From: Streptomyces sp. GSL17-111 | GTDB taxonomy: Bacteria; Actinomycetota; Actinomycetes; Streptomycetales; Streptomycetaceae | Assembly: GCF_037911585.1 (NCBI RefSeq) | Contig: NZ_JBAJNS010000001.1 | Coordinates: 2,846,001 to 2,910,000 of the forward strand | Direction: 5' to 3' | DNA: 64,000 bases | Shown: positions 1 through 8,181 of the stretch, one piece after another | Layout: each line of letters begins with the position of its first letter | How positions within the stretch are numbered: position 1 is the stretch's first letter | The notes under the pieces: generated by a model | The model's database searches: none | What the model was told of the DNA's origin: nothing | Seen by the model: only the letters and a program-made list of their open reading frames with translations | Position numbers and translations under genes: made by a program

Positions 1-1
1 T

Positions 2-502
2 TACGTCGCCTGCCGGGACGCCGAGGTGGCCGACGGCGTGCGGCAGTGGCGGAAGATCGTCGGCGCCGTGCCGGGCCCGATGGAGGCGTGGCTCGCCCAC
101 CGCAGCCTCGCGACCCTGCGCCTGCGCGTGGACCAGCAGGCGCGGACCGCACTGGCCGTGGCGCGCGCGCTGGCCGGACGCTCGGAGGTGAGCGGGCTGC
201 GGCACCCGGGCCTGCCGGAGGACGCGGCGCACCCGCTGGCCGCCCGCCAGATGCGGCGCTTCGGCTGTGTCGTCTCCTTCACACTGCCCGACCTGGAGCA
301 CGCCGAGCGGTTCCTCGCCGCGCTGCGCCTGGTGCACCAGGCGACGAGCTTCGGCGGGGTGCGCAGCACGGCGGAGCGGCGGGGCCGCTGGGGCGGGGAC
401 GCGGTGCCGGAGGGTTTCGTGCGGCTGTCGGTGGGCGTGGAGGACACCGAGGACGTGGTGGCCGACGTCCTGCGGGCGCTGGACGCGGCCGAGAGGCCGT
501 AA
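2..502 (+). CDS. Cystathionine gamma-lyase-like PLP enzyme (C-terminal part)
   Basis: This is the C-terminal ~166 residues of a Cys/Met-metabolism PLP-dependent enzyme; the N-terminal half with the PLP lysine lies before the window. The frame is open from base 2. Visible family features are the stretch VGAVPGPMEAWLAHRSLATL near residue 20, the FGCVVSFTL strand, and the substrate-site segment ATSFGGVRSTAE, which matches the SLGG.ES region of cystathionine beta/gamma-lyases. It ends in an EDTEDVVADVLRAL helix, the usual terminal helix of the fold. Enzymes of this family cleave or form C-S bonds in cysteine and methionine metabolism in the cytosol. Which reaction this member performs cannot be told from the C-terminus alone. 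Confidence 0.85.
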   Translation, partial: YVACRDAEVADGVRQWRKIVGAVPGPMEAWLAHRSLATLRLRVDQQARTALAVARALAGRSEVSGLRHPGLPEDAAHPLAARQMRRFGCVVSFTLPDLEHAERFLAALRLVHQATSFGGVRSTAERRGRWGGDAVPEGFVRLSVGVEDTEDVVADVLRALDAAERP

Positions 503-590
503 GCGTGGACGACACCGCGCGCCCGTGAAACACGCGGGAGGAGGCCGTGGATGAGGTTTCGGCCACACCGTCCTGCGGCAGATCCCTCAC

Positions 591-1064
591 ATGTCCTCCG
601 TCCGACCCGTCGTCAAGCGCACGGCCCGCGCGATCCTGCTCGACGGTGACTCGCTGATCGTCATCAAACGCACCAAGCCCGGCCAGGAGCCGTACTGGAT
701 CACGCCGGGCGGCGGCATGGAGCCCGAGGACGCCTCGGTGATCGACGCGCTGCACCGGGAACTGGACGAGGAGCTGGGCGCGAAGGTGACGGACGTCGTC
801 CCCGCCTTCGTCGACACCGTGCCCGAGGGCGACGAGGGCGGGGTGAAGGTCCAGCACTTCTTCGTGTGCCGGCTGACGTCGATGGACCTCACGCTGCGGC
901 ACGGCCCCGAGGTGGAGGAGCCGTGCGGCACGTACGACGTCGTCCGGCTGCCCTTCACACCGGAGGGGATCGACGGCGTGGACGTCGTCCCGCCCACGCT
1001 CCGGGCGTACCTGCGGGGCAACATCGAGGGCGTCCGCGCGCTCCTGGCGGACGACCTCGGGTGA
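591..1064 (+). CDS. Nudix hydrolase
   Basis: This 157-residue protein is about the length of a single Nudix domain. The Nudix box lies near residues 39-62: GGG followed later by RELDEELG, which supplies the REUXEEXG metal-binding glutamates. The spacing before RE is slightly unusual: the expected first glutamate of GX5E is not exactly placed (EPEDAS). Nudix enzymes hydrolyse nucleoside diphosphates linked to another group, with Mg2+. The substrate cannot be predicted here. It stands alone between the lyase-like gene and a convergent gene; an ATG start follows a weak purine stretch. The call to the family is firm, the role is not. Confidence 0.85.
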   Translation: MSSVRPVVKRTARAILLDGDSLIVIKRTKPGQEPYWITPGGGMEPEDASVIDALHRELDEELGAKVTDVVPAFVDTVPEGDEGGVKVQHFFVCRLTSMDLTLRHGPEVEEPCGTYDVVRLPFTPEGIDGVDVVPPTLRAYLRGNIEGVRALLADDLG

Positions 1065-1086
1065 CCGGGCCCGACACGGGGCCCGG
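1065..1086. terminator. Hairpin between convergent genes
   Basis: An inverted repeat with arms CCGGGCCC and GGGCCCGG (8 bp, 6-nt loop) begins directly at the Nudix stop codon. It sits between two genes that end facing each other, so it probably stops transcription from the left. No T-run follows, as is common in high-GC genomes. Confidence 0.5.
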
Positions 1087-1106
1087 CCCGAGCCCGGCCC
1101 GGTGGC

Positions 1107-2075
1107 TCACTGCGGCGGGCTGAACCACTCCTCGTACGAGGGCCGTTCCCCGGCGGCCCGGCGGGCCCGCGCCTCCGCGAGGAGCCGCTCGGCCCGCTCC
1201 CGCCAGGCCTGCGCCGAGGGCGCGGGGGCGGGCGGCTCGGCCGGGACGGGCGGCCGCTCGGGCGCGGGCGGCCGGATCGTTTCCGCCGCCGGGACGGGCG
1301 CCGGGGCGGGCACGCCCCCCGGCCGCCCGGCGGCGTCCGCGGACACCGGGGCAGGCGTCGGCGGAGCGTCCACGGGCCGCGGTCCGTCCTCGGGGACGGC
1401 CGGGACCTCGGGCTCAGCGGGACCGGCGGGGGCGCCGGCCTCGGCGCTCTCGCGCTCGGCCCGGTCGCGGGCCGTTCCGAAGAAGTCGCCGCCCTTGCGC
1501 TTGTAGTCGTCGGTGCCCCAGTCCTGCGACGTCCGCTTGGGGGCGTACTGGAGGTGCGGGATGTGCTTCGCGCAGTGGATGTACGCCTCGTCGACCGTCA
1601 CCCGCACCCACAGCTCCGCCCGGCGCCCGGGCACCGGGTCCTGCGGGAGGCCGGGGTGCTCGGCGCGGATCTCGGCGTCCTCCAGGATCTCCGCCGAGCC
1701 GTTGACGTGCAGGCCGATCCGGGCCCGGACGAAATCCACCAGAAGAATGCCCAGATGCGGATTCTCCCGGATATTCCCCAGGCTCGCGTGCACGCCGTTG
1801 CCCCGGTACTCCGGAAACGCCAGGGTGCGCTCGTCCAGCACCTGGAGAAATCCCGGCGGACCGGCCCGGAAGGTGCTGTCGCAGTTGCCGTCCCGGTCCG
1901 CTGTCGAAAGGAAGAACATCTCCTGCCGCCCGGTGAACTCGCGCATGCGCTCGTTCAGGTGATCGAGCACCTGGTCGGCGTAGAAGCGGTCCGCGCGGTG
2001 CGTCGAACCGAGCTGCTCCTGTATCGCGTGCTCACCCGAGCTGCCCGGCCGGCCGCTGCTTCCGCTGGTCGCCAC
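1107..2075 (-). CDS. PNPOx-like FMN-binding protein with long Pro/Ala-rich tail
   Basis: The N-terminal ~175 residues look like a pyridoxamine 5'-phosphate oxidase-type split beta-barrel: EMFFLSTADRDGNCDSTFRAG, then LAFPEYRGNGVHASLGNIRENPHLGIL, then an AYIHCAKHIPHL segment. The last ~130 residues are low-complexity Pro/Ala/Glu sequence ending in a charged helix and SYEEWF. I chose the GTG at 2075, which has GGGGG about 9 nt upstream and begins just after the stop of the flavohemoprotein gene (2095). An in-frame ATG farther upstream would need a long overlap. The pairing suggests that both proteins share a redox or nitric-oxide-related job, but substrate and cofactor are inferred from the fold only. 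Length is about 322 residues. Confidence 0.75.
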   Translation of the reverse strand: MATSGSSGRPGSSGEHAIQEQLGSTHRADRFYADQVLDHLNERMREFTGRQEMFFLSTADRDGNCDSTFRAGPPGFLQVLDERTLAFPEYRGNGVHASLGNIRENPHLGILLVDFVRARIGLHVNGSAEILEDAEIRAEHPGLPQDPVPGRRAELWVRVTVDEAYIHCAKHIPHLQYAPKRTSQDWGTDDYKRKGGDFFGTARDRAERESAEAGAPAGPAEPEVPAVPEDGPRPVDAPPTPAPVSADAAGRPGGVPAPAPVPAAETIRPPAPERPPVPAEPPAPAPSAQAWRERAERLLAEARARRAAGERPSYEEWFSPPQ

Positions 2076-2094
2076 GTCGTGTGCCCCCAAGGGT

Positions 2095-3537
2095 TCAGTT
2101 CTGTGTGCTCTGCGACACGAGCTCGTCCAGGGAGTCGTGCCGTATCCGGTTGACGGGTATCCCCACACCCCGGAGTGCGTCAACCCCGCTGCGGATCATG
2201 CCGGGCGGGCCGGAGACGTAACCGTCGTACGCACTCCACCGCCCCGCGCCCCGGACCGCGTCCGGCAACTGCCCCGCCAGGCCCGACGCACGCACCGGGC
2301 AGCCGGCCGCGACGACCGGCCGGACGGACAGCCACGGGAGGCGCGCCTCCAGCTTCAGCATCGTCTCCAGGTCGTACAGGTCGTGATCGCTGCGGGCACC
2401 GTAGAACACCTCCACCGGGCGGGGCCTGCCGTGCTCGGCGACGTCCTCCACCAGCGCCTTGATCGGCGCGATGCCCGTGCCGCCGCCCAGGCACAGCAGT
2501 CCGTTGTCCGTCCGGTGGTCCACGGTCATCGAGCCCGCCGCCGGGCCGAGCCGTACGACGTCCCCGGGCCGGGCCCGTCGTACCAGCGCGCCGGAGACCC
2601 AACCGGCGGGGACGGCCTTCACGTGGAGGCTGAGCGTCCCGTCGGCGCGCGGCGCGGAGGCCAGCGAGTAGCTGCGCCACACCCGTGGCCACCAGGGCGT
2701 CTCCACGGTCGTGTACTGGCCCGCGAGGAAGGGGTAGGGCTGGTCGGGGCGCAGCGTGATGACGGCGATGTCGTCGGTGCGCTTCTCGTGGGAGACGATC
2801 TCCGCGTGCCACCAGGCCGGGGAGTGTGCCTCGTCGTCGGCGGCGGCGTCGATCATGATCTGCGAGATCGTCGTGTAGGCGCGCACCCAGGCGGCCTCCG
2901 TCTGCGGCGACCAGCTGTGGTGCGCGTACCGCGTGAGTGCGGCGATCAGGCACTCGCCGACCGCCGGGTAGTGCTCGGGCCGGGTGCCGTACTTGCGGTG
3001 GCCGCGGCCCAGCCCCTGGAGGTACTCGGTCAGCACGGCCGGGTTGTCGACGTTCTGGGCGGCGGTGAGGAGCGCCGCGAAGAGCCGGTCGCGCTGGGAG
3101 TCCATCGAGGCGGGGAAAAGGTCCCGGAGATAGGGGTGGCGCACGAAGAGCATCGCGTAGAAGTACGAGGTGACGGCGTCCGCGGCCGGCTCGATCTCCT
3201 CCATCGTGCGGCGGATGAGCGTGGCGTCGGCGGTGGGCGGGGCGGTGTTCGCCATGGGCGGCGGGGTGGTCACCGGCTCGAACGCGGAGCGCGGCGGCGT
3301 CGGTGGACTTTGCCGGACCTGCTGGGGCCAGTTGCCGCCGCCTTGCGGTTGTTGCCGGTGCTGCGGCTGCTGCGGCTGCTGCGGGGGCACGCCGCCGGGG
3401 CGCCCGCCCTGGCCGCCGCCCGACGTCCGGGGGCCCTCCGAGCCGGGGCTCCGTCTGGTGGTGGAGAACCAGCCCCAGTCACCATCGTTGCCGGGGTCGG
3501 AGCCGGGTATCCCGTTGTCGGCCGACGTGGTGGTCAT
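2095..3537 (-). CDS. Flavohemoprotein (globin-FAD-NAD reductase)
   Basis: A 480-residue protein. Residues 1-105 are disordered (Gly, Pro, Gln rich). Residues ~105-232 form a globin domain with the flavohemoglobin-type segment GRGHRKYGTRPEHYPAVGECL; His180 is the likely proximal haem ligand. The reductase half shows RSYSLAS (FAD binding, ~288-294) and GGGTGIAP (NAD(P)H binding, ~351-358). Proteins of this architecture (Hmp family) use oxygen and NAD(P)H to turn nitric oxide into nitrate in the cytosol. The long disordered N-terminus is absent from the classical enzymes. It is the first gene of a likely two-gene unit with the PNPOx-like gene. The start is an ATG with only a weak ribosome site. 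Confidence 0.88.
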   Translation of the reverse strand: MTTTSADNGIPGSDPGNDGDWGWFSTTRRSPGSEGPRTSGGGQGGRPGGVPPQQPQQPQHRQQPQGGGNWPQQVRQSPPTPPRSAFEPVTTPPPMANTAPPTADATLIRRTMEEIEPAADAVTSYFYAMLFVRHPYLRDLFPASMDSQRDRLFAALLTAAQNVDNPAVLTEYLQGLGRGHRKYGTRPEHYPAVGECLIAALTRYAHHSWSPQTEAAWVRAYTTISQIMIDAAADDEAHSPAWWHAEIVSHEKRTDDIAVITLRPDQPYPFLAGQYTTVETPWWPRVWRSYSLASAPRADGTLSLHVKAVPAGWVSGALVRRARPGDVVRLGPAAGSMTVDHRTDNGLLCLGGGTGIAPIKALVEDVAEHGRPRPVEVFYGARSDHDLYDLETMLKLEARLPWLSVRPVVAAGCPVRASGLAGQLPDAVRGAGRWSAYDGYVSGPPGMIRSGVDALRGVGIPVNRIRHDSLDELVSQSTQN

Positions 3538-3689
3538 GGTGTGCCTCGTCCTCTACGTCTTTGGTCGGTTCGTGCACTCTCGACTGAGCGGAAGTGACTC
3601 GTCTTTTCCCCTATCTGACGCGGTTATGGCACCGCGGATTGTGGGCAGGGCAGACGTCCGACCGAGCATTGCGGCGTGATGCGGAGTCG

Positions 3690-3717
3690 ACCATACCGTT
3701 ACCTCATGCATACACAA
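3690..3717 (-). promoter_or_regulatory. Possible promoter of the flavohemoprotein unit
   Basis: On the minus strand TTGTGT (3717-3712) and TATGGT (3695-3690) are separated by 16 nt in the gap shared with the divergent GNAT gene. This is the best -35/-10 pair I see in 3538-3821. No clear NsrR-type operator is recognisable. Confidence 0.3.
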
Positions 3718-3821
3718 GAGCCGTCGGTGGCGGAGTAATTCCGCGAATCCGCCCACGCCGTACGGATGTGACGTTCCGTCGTCCCCGCAGGCCCGGTGAT
3801 CGCCCGCCGTAGGCTGCGGCC

Positions 3822-4274
3822 ATGAGCGACCTGACCATTCGTCCCGCCACGGCGGACGACATCGCGGACCTCGTGGCCATGCTCGCCGACGACCCCCTGG
3901 GCGCCGCACGCGAGTCGCCGGACGACCTCGCGCCGTACCGTGCCGCGTTCGCCGCCATCACCGCCGACCCGCAGCAGCACCTGGTGGTCGCCGAGAGCGC
4001 GGGGCGGACCGTCGGTACGCTCCAGCTCACCGTCGTCCCCGGGCTCTCGCGGCGGGGCGCCTCCCGGGCCCTCGTCGAGGCGGTACGCGTGCACCGCGAC
4101 GAGCGCGGGAGCGGCCTGGGCTCCGAGCTGATCGGCTGGGCGGTGGACGAGGCACGGCGGCTCGGCTGCCGACTGGTGCAGCTGACGTCGGACGCGTCGC
4201 GCACGGACGCGCACCGCTTCTACGAGCGGCTGGGCTTCACCGCCTCGCACGTGGGCTTCAAGCTCACGCTCTGA
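3822..4274 (+). CDS. GNAT family N-acetyltransferase
   Basis: A 150-residue single-domain GNAT protein. The acetyl-CoA pyrophosphate-binding motif A is visible as RDERGSGLGSEL (residues ~88-99), followed by the LGCRLVQLTSD strand and FYERLGF motif B near residue 135. Family members move an acetyl group from acetyl-CoA to an amine in the cytosol; the acceptor is unknown. It lies divergent to the flavohemoprotein unit and convergent with the penicillin-binding protein gene, so it is probably transcribed alone. Confidence 0.85.
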   Translation: MSDLTIRPATADDIADLVAMLADDPLGAARESPDDLAPYRAAFAAITADPQQHLVVAESAGRTVGTLQLTVVPGLSRRGASRALVEAVRVHRDERGSGLGSELIGWAVDEARRLGCRLVQLTSDASRTDAHRFYERLGFTASHVGFKLTL

Positions 4275-4338
4275 CGGCGGTCGGGCGGGTGCCGCCGACC
4301 GACGCCGCCGGGCGCCCGCCGACCGCACCCGCCGACCG

Positions 4339-7011
4339 CTACTCGTCCTCCGGGCGGCCCGGGCCGCCGAACAGGCCGCCGCTGTCACCACCGTTGCCCT
4401 GGCTCCCGCCGTCGGAGTCGCCGCCGCTCTGCCCGTCGGTCTGGCCGTCCGTCTGACCGTCCGTCTGACCGTCCGTCTGACCGTTCGTCTGACCGTCGGT
4501 CTCCCCGCCGCCGTTCTGGCCGCCGGGGTCCTGCCCGGAGGAGTCGTCGCAGCCCCAGTCGAGCGGACCGCACGACGGGTCCTCGCTGGGCTCCTCCGAG
4601 GGCTCCTCGCTCGGCTCCTCGCTGGGCTCCTCCGAGGGCTCCTCGCTCGGCTCCTCGCTGGGCTCCTCCGAGGGCTCCTCGCTCGGCTCCGGCTCGGGCT
4701 CGGGCACGTTGCCGCCGTTGACGACGTTGTCGATCGGCGTCGGCTTCGGGAAGTCCTCCACGTCGACGCCCTCCAGCGCGGGCTTCATGAAGTCGACCCA
4801 GACCCGGGTGGGGATGTCACCACCGTGGATGGAGTCCAGGTCGCCGGTGCCCTTCATGGAGAGCAGCTTGGGGTTCTTCGGGTCCTCGCGGAACATCGTC
4901 ACCGCCGTGGACAGCTGCGGGGTGTACCCGACCCACCAGGCCGACTTGTTGTCGTCGGTGGTACCGGTCTTCCCGGCCGCCGGCCGGCCCAGCTCACGGG
5001 CGTTCTTGTACCCGGTGCCGTGCGGCTTCTGGATGACGCCCTTCAGCACGTCGGTGATCGTGTTGGCGACGTTGGCGTCGAGGGCCTGCTCCTTCTTCGG
5101 CTTCTCGAACCCCTCCTGCTCCTCCCCCTTGTGGACCACCTTGGTGACGGAGTAAGGCTCCGTCTGCACGCCGGACGCCGCGAACGTCGCGTAGGCGTCG
5201 GCCATGCGGATCGCCGAGGGGGTGGAGGTGCCGAGGGCGAAGGACGGGTTGAGGGCGTCGAAGCTGTGGTCGCTGATGCCGGCGGCGGAGGCCACGTCCC
5301 GCACCTTCTCCATCCCGACGTCCATGCCGAGCTGGACGAACGGGGTGTTGACCGAGCGCTCCATCGCCTCCCGCAGGGTGACGACCCCGTAGTCGGCGTC
5401 GCCCTCGTTCACCTGCTGGAAGGGTTCGTTGTCGTCCGTCAGGTACGGCGTACCGTCCTGGTTCTCGATGACGATCGCGTTGTCGCCGTCGTACTCGCTC
5501 TTCGGCGAGATGCCCTGGCCGTCGCTGCGGTAGGTGCCGTGTTCCATGGCCGCCGCCAGGACGAACGGCTTCCACGTCGAACCGACCTGAATGCCGCTGG
5601 TGTCGGCGTTGTTGTTGTAGTGGCCCTTCTCGACGCCCTCACCGCCGTAGATGGCCACGATCGCTCCGTCGTTCGGCTTCACGGAGGCCGCGCCGAACTG
5701 GACGAACCGGTCCTTCTCCCGCTCCTCCGGCTTGAGGTGCTTCTCGCGGGCCGACTCGACCGCCTTCTCCAGCTGCCCGGTCTTCTTCTTGTCGAAGGTC
5801 GTGTAGATCTGGAAGCCGCCGCGTTCGAAGTCGTCACGGTTGAGACCGGTCTTGGCCATGACGTACCGCTTGGCGGTCTCCATCATGTAGCTGGCCTGGG
5901 CGGAGTCCCCCGAGACGGGCTTCGGGTCCTGCGGATCCGGGAAGTCCCGGTACTCGGTGTACTCCTCCTTCGACAGCATCTTCAGTTCGAGCTGACGGTC
6001 GAGGATCCAGGCGTACCGCTCCTTGGCCCGCTCCGTGTTGGCCTTCGGGGTGGCGATCTCGCTGAGTCCGCCGGCCGGGTCATAGAGGTCCGGCCCCTTG
6101 AGGACGGTGGCGAGGAACGCGCTCTCGTCCGGTTCGAGGTCCACGGCGTTCTTGCCGTAGTACGCCTGCGCGGCCGCCTGGAGCCCGTAGGCGTTGCGTC
6201 CGTAGTAGGCGGTGTTCAGGTACCCCTGGAGGATCTCCTCCTTCTCCATCTCGGAGTCCGCCTTGATGGCGATGAAGAGTTCCTTGAACTTGCGCGTCAG
6301 CGTCTGGTCCTGCGTGAGGAAGTTGTTCTTCACGAACTGCTGCGTGATCGTCGAGCCGCCCTGGGTGTCACCCCCCTTGGCCATGTTCACCACGGCGCGG
6401 GCGATGCCCCTCGGGTCCACACCGCTGTCCGTCCAGAACGTCTCGTTCTCCGCGGCGACGACGGCCTCTTGCATCGACTTGGGGATGTCGGCGAACTGGA
6501 TGTTCTGCCGGTTCTTCTCGCCCTCCCGGCCCAGGACGGTGTTGTCCGACCAGTAGTAGACGTTGTTCTGCTGCTGGGCGGCGGCGTTCGCCTCGCTCGG
6601 CACCTGGACCATGAGGTAGCCCACGATGAAGAGGCCGACGAGAAGCCCGAGGCCCGTCACGCACAGGCCGGCGATCTGCTTGAAGGACGGCAGCCACCGT
6701 CGGACGCCGTCCTTACCCGAGCGCGGGTAGTCGATGAAGCGTTTCTTGGCCACCGGTGCCGCGCGCCCCCGCCCGTGCGCGGCGGCGACCCCCGCCCCGG
6801 CCGCCGTCGCGGTCTGCGCGCGCCGCCGGCTCCCGCCCCGCTGCGCGGCGCGGCGCGCTTCGGCGCGGCTGCCGTGCGGCCGCTGCTCGGGCACGCCGTG
6901 TGTGCTCGTGGTGGGACCGCTGGGGGCAGCCGCAGCACGACGCCCGGATGACGACGGCTGCGCTGCGCGGCGGCCGCGCGACTGCGGCGGCTTGCGGCGG
7001 TGCTCGCTCAT
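4339..7011 (-). CDS. Class A penicillin-binding protein (bifunctional)
   Basis: An 890-residue membrane enzyme that polymerises glycan strands and cross-links peptides outside the membrane. A basic, Ala/Arg-rich cytoplasmic tail (~1-110) precedes one membrane segment (~113-136). The transglycosylase domain (~160-350) has AENETFWTDSG in place of the textbook EDXXFXXHXG, plus QGGSTITQQFVKN. The transpeptidase domain has all three motifs: STWK, SVN and KTGT. The C-terminus carries two blocks of short repeats and a Gly-rich end. The ATG at 7011 is preceded by GAGGAG; a longer in-frame start exists but lacks a ribosome site. It is divergent from the PadR gene, sharing a 468-bp regulatory gap. Confidence 0.92.
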   Translation of the reverse strand: MSEHRRKPPQSRGRRAAQPSSSGRRAAAAPSGPTTSTHGVPEQRPHGSRAEARRAAQRGGSRRRAQTATAAGAGVAAAHGRGRAAPVAKKRFIDYPRSGKDGVRRWLPSFKQIAGLCVTGLGLLVGLFIVGYLMVQVPSEANAAAQQQNNVYYWSDNTVLGREGEKNRQNIQFADIPKSMQEAVVAAENETFWTDSGVDPRGIARAVVNMAKGGDTQGGSTITQQFVKNNFLTQDQTLTRKFKELFIAIKADSEMEKEEILQGYLNTAYYGRNAYGLQAAAQAYYGKNAVDLEPDESAFLATVLKGPDLYDPAGGLSEIATPKANTERAKERYAWILDRQLELKMLSKEEYTEYRDFPDPQDPKPVSGDSAQASYMMETAKRYVMAKTGLNRDDFERGGFQIYTTFDKKKTGQLEKAVESAREKHLKPEEREKDRFVQFGAASVKPNDGAIVAIYGGEGVEKGHYNNNADTSGIQVGSTWKPFVLAAAMEHGTYRSDGQGISPKSEYDGDNAIVIENQDGTPYLTDDNEPFQQVNEGDADYGVVTLREAMERSVNTPFVQLGMDVGMEKVRDVASAAGISDHSFDALNPSFALGTSTPSAIRMADAYATFAASGVQTEPYSVTKVVHKGEEQEGFEKPKKEQALDANVANTITDVLKGVIQKPHGTGYKNARELGRPAAGKTGTTDDNKSAWWVGYTPQLSTAVTMFREDPKNPKLLSMKGTGDLDSIHGGDIPTRVWVDFMKPALEGVDVEDFPKPTPIDNVVNGGNVPEPEPEPSEEPSEEPSEEPSEEPSEEPSEEPSEEPSEEPSEDPSCGPLDWGCDDSSGQDPGGQNGGGETDGQTNGQTDGQTDGQTDGQTDGQSGGDSDGGSQGNGGDSGGLFGGPGRPEDE
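4425..4695 (-). repeat. Two coding repeat blocks in the PBP tail
   Basis: Within the PBP gene, 4577-4695 encodes about nine copies of the tripeptide-tetrapeptide unit SEEP, and 4430-4503 encodes about five copies of GQTD. The DNA itself is repeated almost exactly, so slippage could change the copy number. The encoded stretch is acidic and lies outside the membrane after the transpeptidase domain. Confidence 0.85.
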
Positions 7012-7224
7012 GGGAACAGCTACTCCTCGGTCAGGCACCCGCGCCTGAAGGCGGCAGTGTACTTCCGGACCCCCCACGTGCGTCCCGTCAGCCTCATTGG
7101 GCGCACTGCGTCCAGGATGAGGACGCCGTCCGGCGGCCCCTGGTTCCTGGTGGTCTTCTGCACAGCGTCAGCGTACGCATCATCAAAACACTTCTTGCCT
7201 GACATTCATCCGAAAGCAGGCAGA

Positions 7225-7250
7225 TCACATCTGGGGATTCACAGATGTGA
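7225..7250. promoter_or_regulatory. Inverted repeat, candidate regulator site 1
   Basis: Perfect arms TCACATCT and AGATGTGA are separated by 10 nt. It lies in the 7012-7479 gap between the divergent PBP and PadR genes and shares the ACATC core with the second repeat 55 bp away. A role as an operator for PBP, PadR or both is inferred from position. Confidence 0.5.
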
Positions 7251-7305
7251 GACCGAACACGCCCACTCCGGCCTTGCCGCATACCTCGGAGCGTTCTATC
7301 GTCAG

Positions 7306-7326
7306 GATGTATCGAAGCGATACATC
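7306..7326. promoter_or_regulatory. PadR-type operator (inverted repeat site 2)
   Basis: Perfect arms GATGTATCG and CGATACATC surround a 3-nt AAG centre. PadR proteins typically bind ATGT...ACAT palindromes in their own promoter, so this is the likely autoregulatory operator of the gene starting at 7480. Two further half-sites containing ACATCG follow at about 7334-7352. The spacing to the start codon (about 150 nt) leaves room for a long leader. Confidence 0.6.
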
Positions 7327-7479
7327 GTCCCAGTACATCGGTGAGACACATCGGTGGGCGCCCGTCGACGGGCCTTCATCGGTCCGCCGCGGAGCTGGGA
7401 CGCGTCGCTGCGGTGCACGACAACGGTCAGTGTGGACATCGGCGAACGGGCCGCGAGGCGGGAAGGAGGCACGGCGCCT

Positions 7480-8133
7480 ATGAGCAGGCGTTCCGGCATC
7501 CTCGAGTTCGCCGTTCTGGGCCTGCTGCGGGAGGCCCCCATGCACGGGTACGAGCTGCGCAAGCGGCTCAACACCTCGCTGGGCGTCTTCCGCGCCTTCA
7601 GCTACGGCACGCTCTATCCCTGCCTCAAGACACTCGTCCAGCAGGGATGGATCACCGAGGAGGAAGGCGGCCTCACGGAGGACCCGCGGGCCGCGGCGCT
7701 GACCGGTAGGCGGGCGAAGATCGTCTACCGGCTCACCGCCGAGGGCAAGGAGCACTTCGAGGAGCTGCTCGCCCAGACCGGTCCGGACGCCTGGGAGGAC
7801 GAGCACTTCGGAGTGCGCTTCGCCTTCTTCGGGCAGACCTCGCGGGACGTGCGCATGCGGGTCCTGGAGGGCCGCCGCAGCCGCCTGGAGGAGCGCCTCG
7901 ACAAGATGCGCGCCTCACTGGCGCGCACCCGCGAGCGGCTGGACGACTACACCCTCGAGCTGCAACGCCACGGCATGGAGTCCGTGGAGCGCGAAGTCCG
8001 CTGGCTCAACGAGCTGATCGAGAGCGAACGTGCGGGGCGCGATCAGCGCGAGCACCGCCAGTCAGGAGACACGGGCGATCTGCCCCGGCATCGGGGCGGT
8101 ACCCGACCGGATTCGTCCGATGACACCACCTGA
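7480..8133 (+). CDS. PadR family transcriptional regulator
   Basis: A 217-residue regulator. The N-terminal winged helix (~residues 5-85) starts with ILEFAVLGLLREAPMHGYELRKRL, contains SYGTLYPCLKTLVQQGWI, and a wing with RRAKIVYRLTAEG. The C-terminal part (~120-190) is a charged Vir-type coiled coil used for dimerisation. PadR proteins repress promoters by binding palindromes, and the repeats at 7225-7250 and 7306-7326 lie just upstream. The ATG at 7480 has an excellent GGAAGGAGG ribosome site; longer upstream frames lack one. The inositol-phosphate synthase gene follows 48 nt later in the same direction, so the regulator may control it and the divergent PBP gene. Confidence 0.88.
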   Translation: MSRRSGILEFAVLGLLREAPMHGYELRKRLNTSLGVFRAFSYGTLYPCLKTLVQQGWITEEEGGLTEDPRAAALTGRRAKIVYRLTAEGKEHFEELLAQTGPDAWEDEHFGVRFAFFGQTSRDVRMRVLEGRRSRLEERLDKMRASLARTRERLDDYTLELQRHGMESVEREVRWLNELIESERAGRDQREHRQSGDTGDLPRHRGGTRPDSSDDTT

Positions 8134-8181
8134 GTCCCGCATGGTGCGGGATTCATTCGAGTACAAAGGGGAGCAACCGGA

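Noticed and set aside
4825..6951. A 708-codon open frame antisense to the PBP gene
   Set aside because: Low-complexity Val/Leu/Arg translation; the PBP on the other strand has full motifs.
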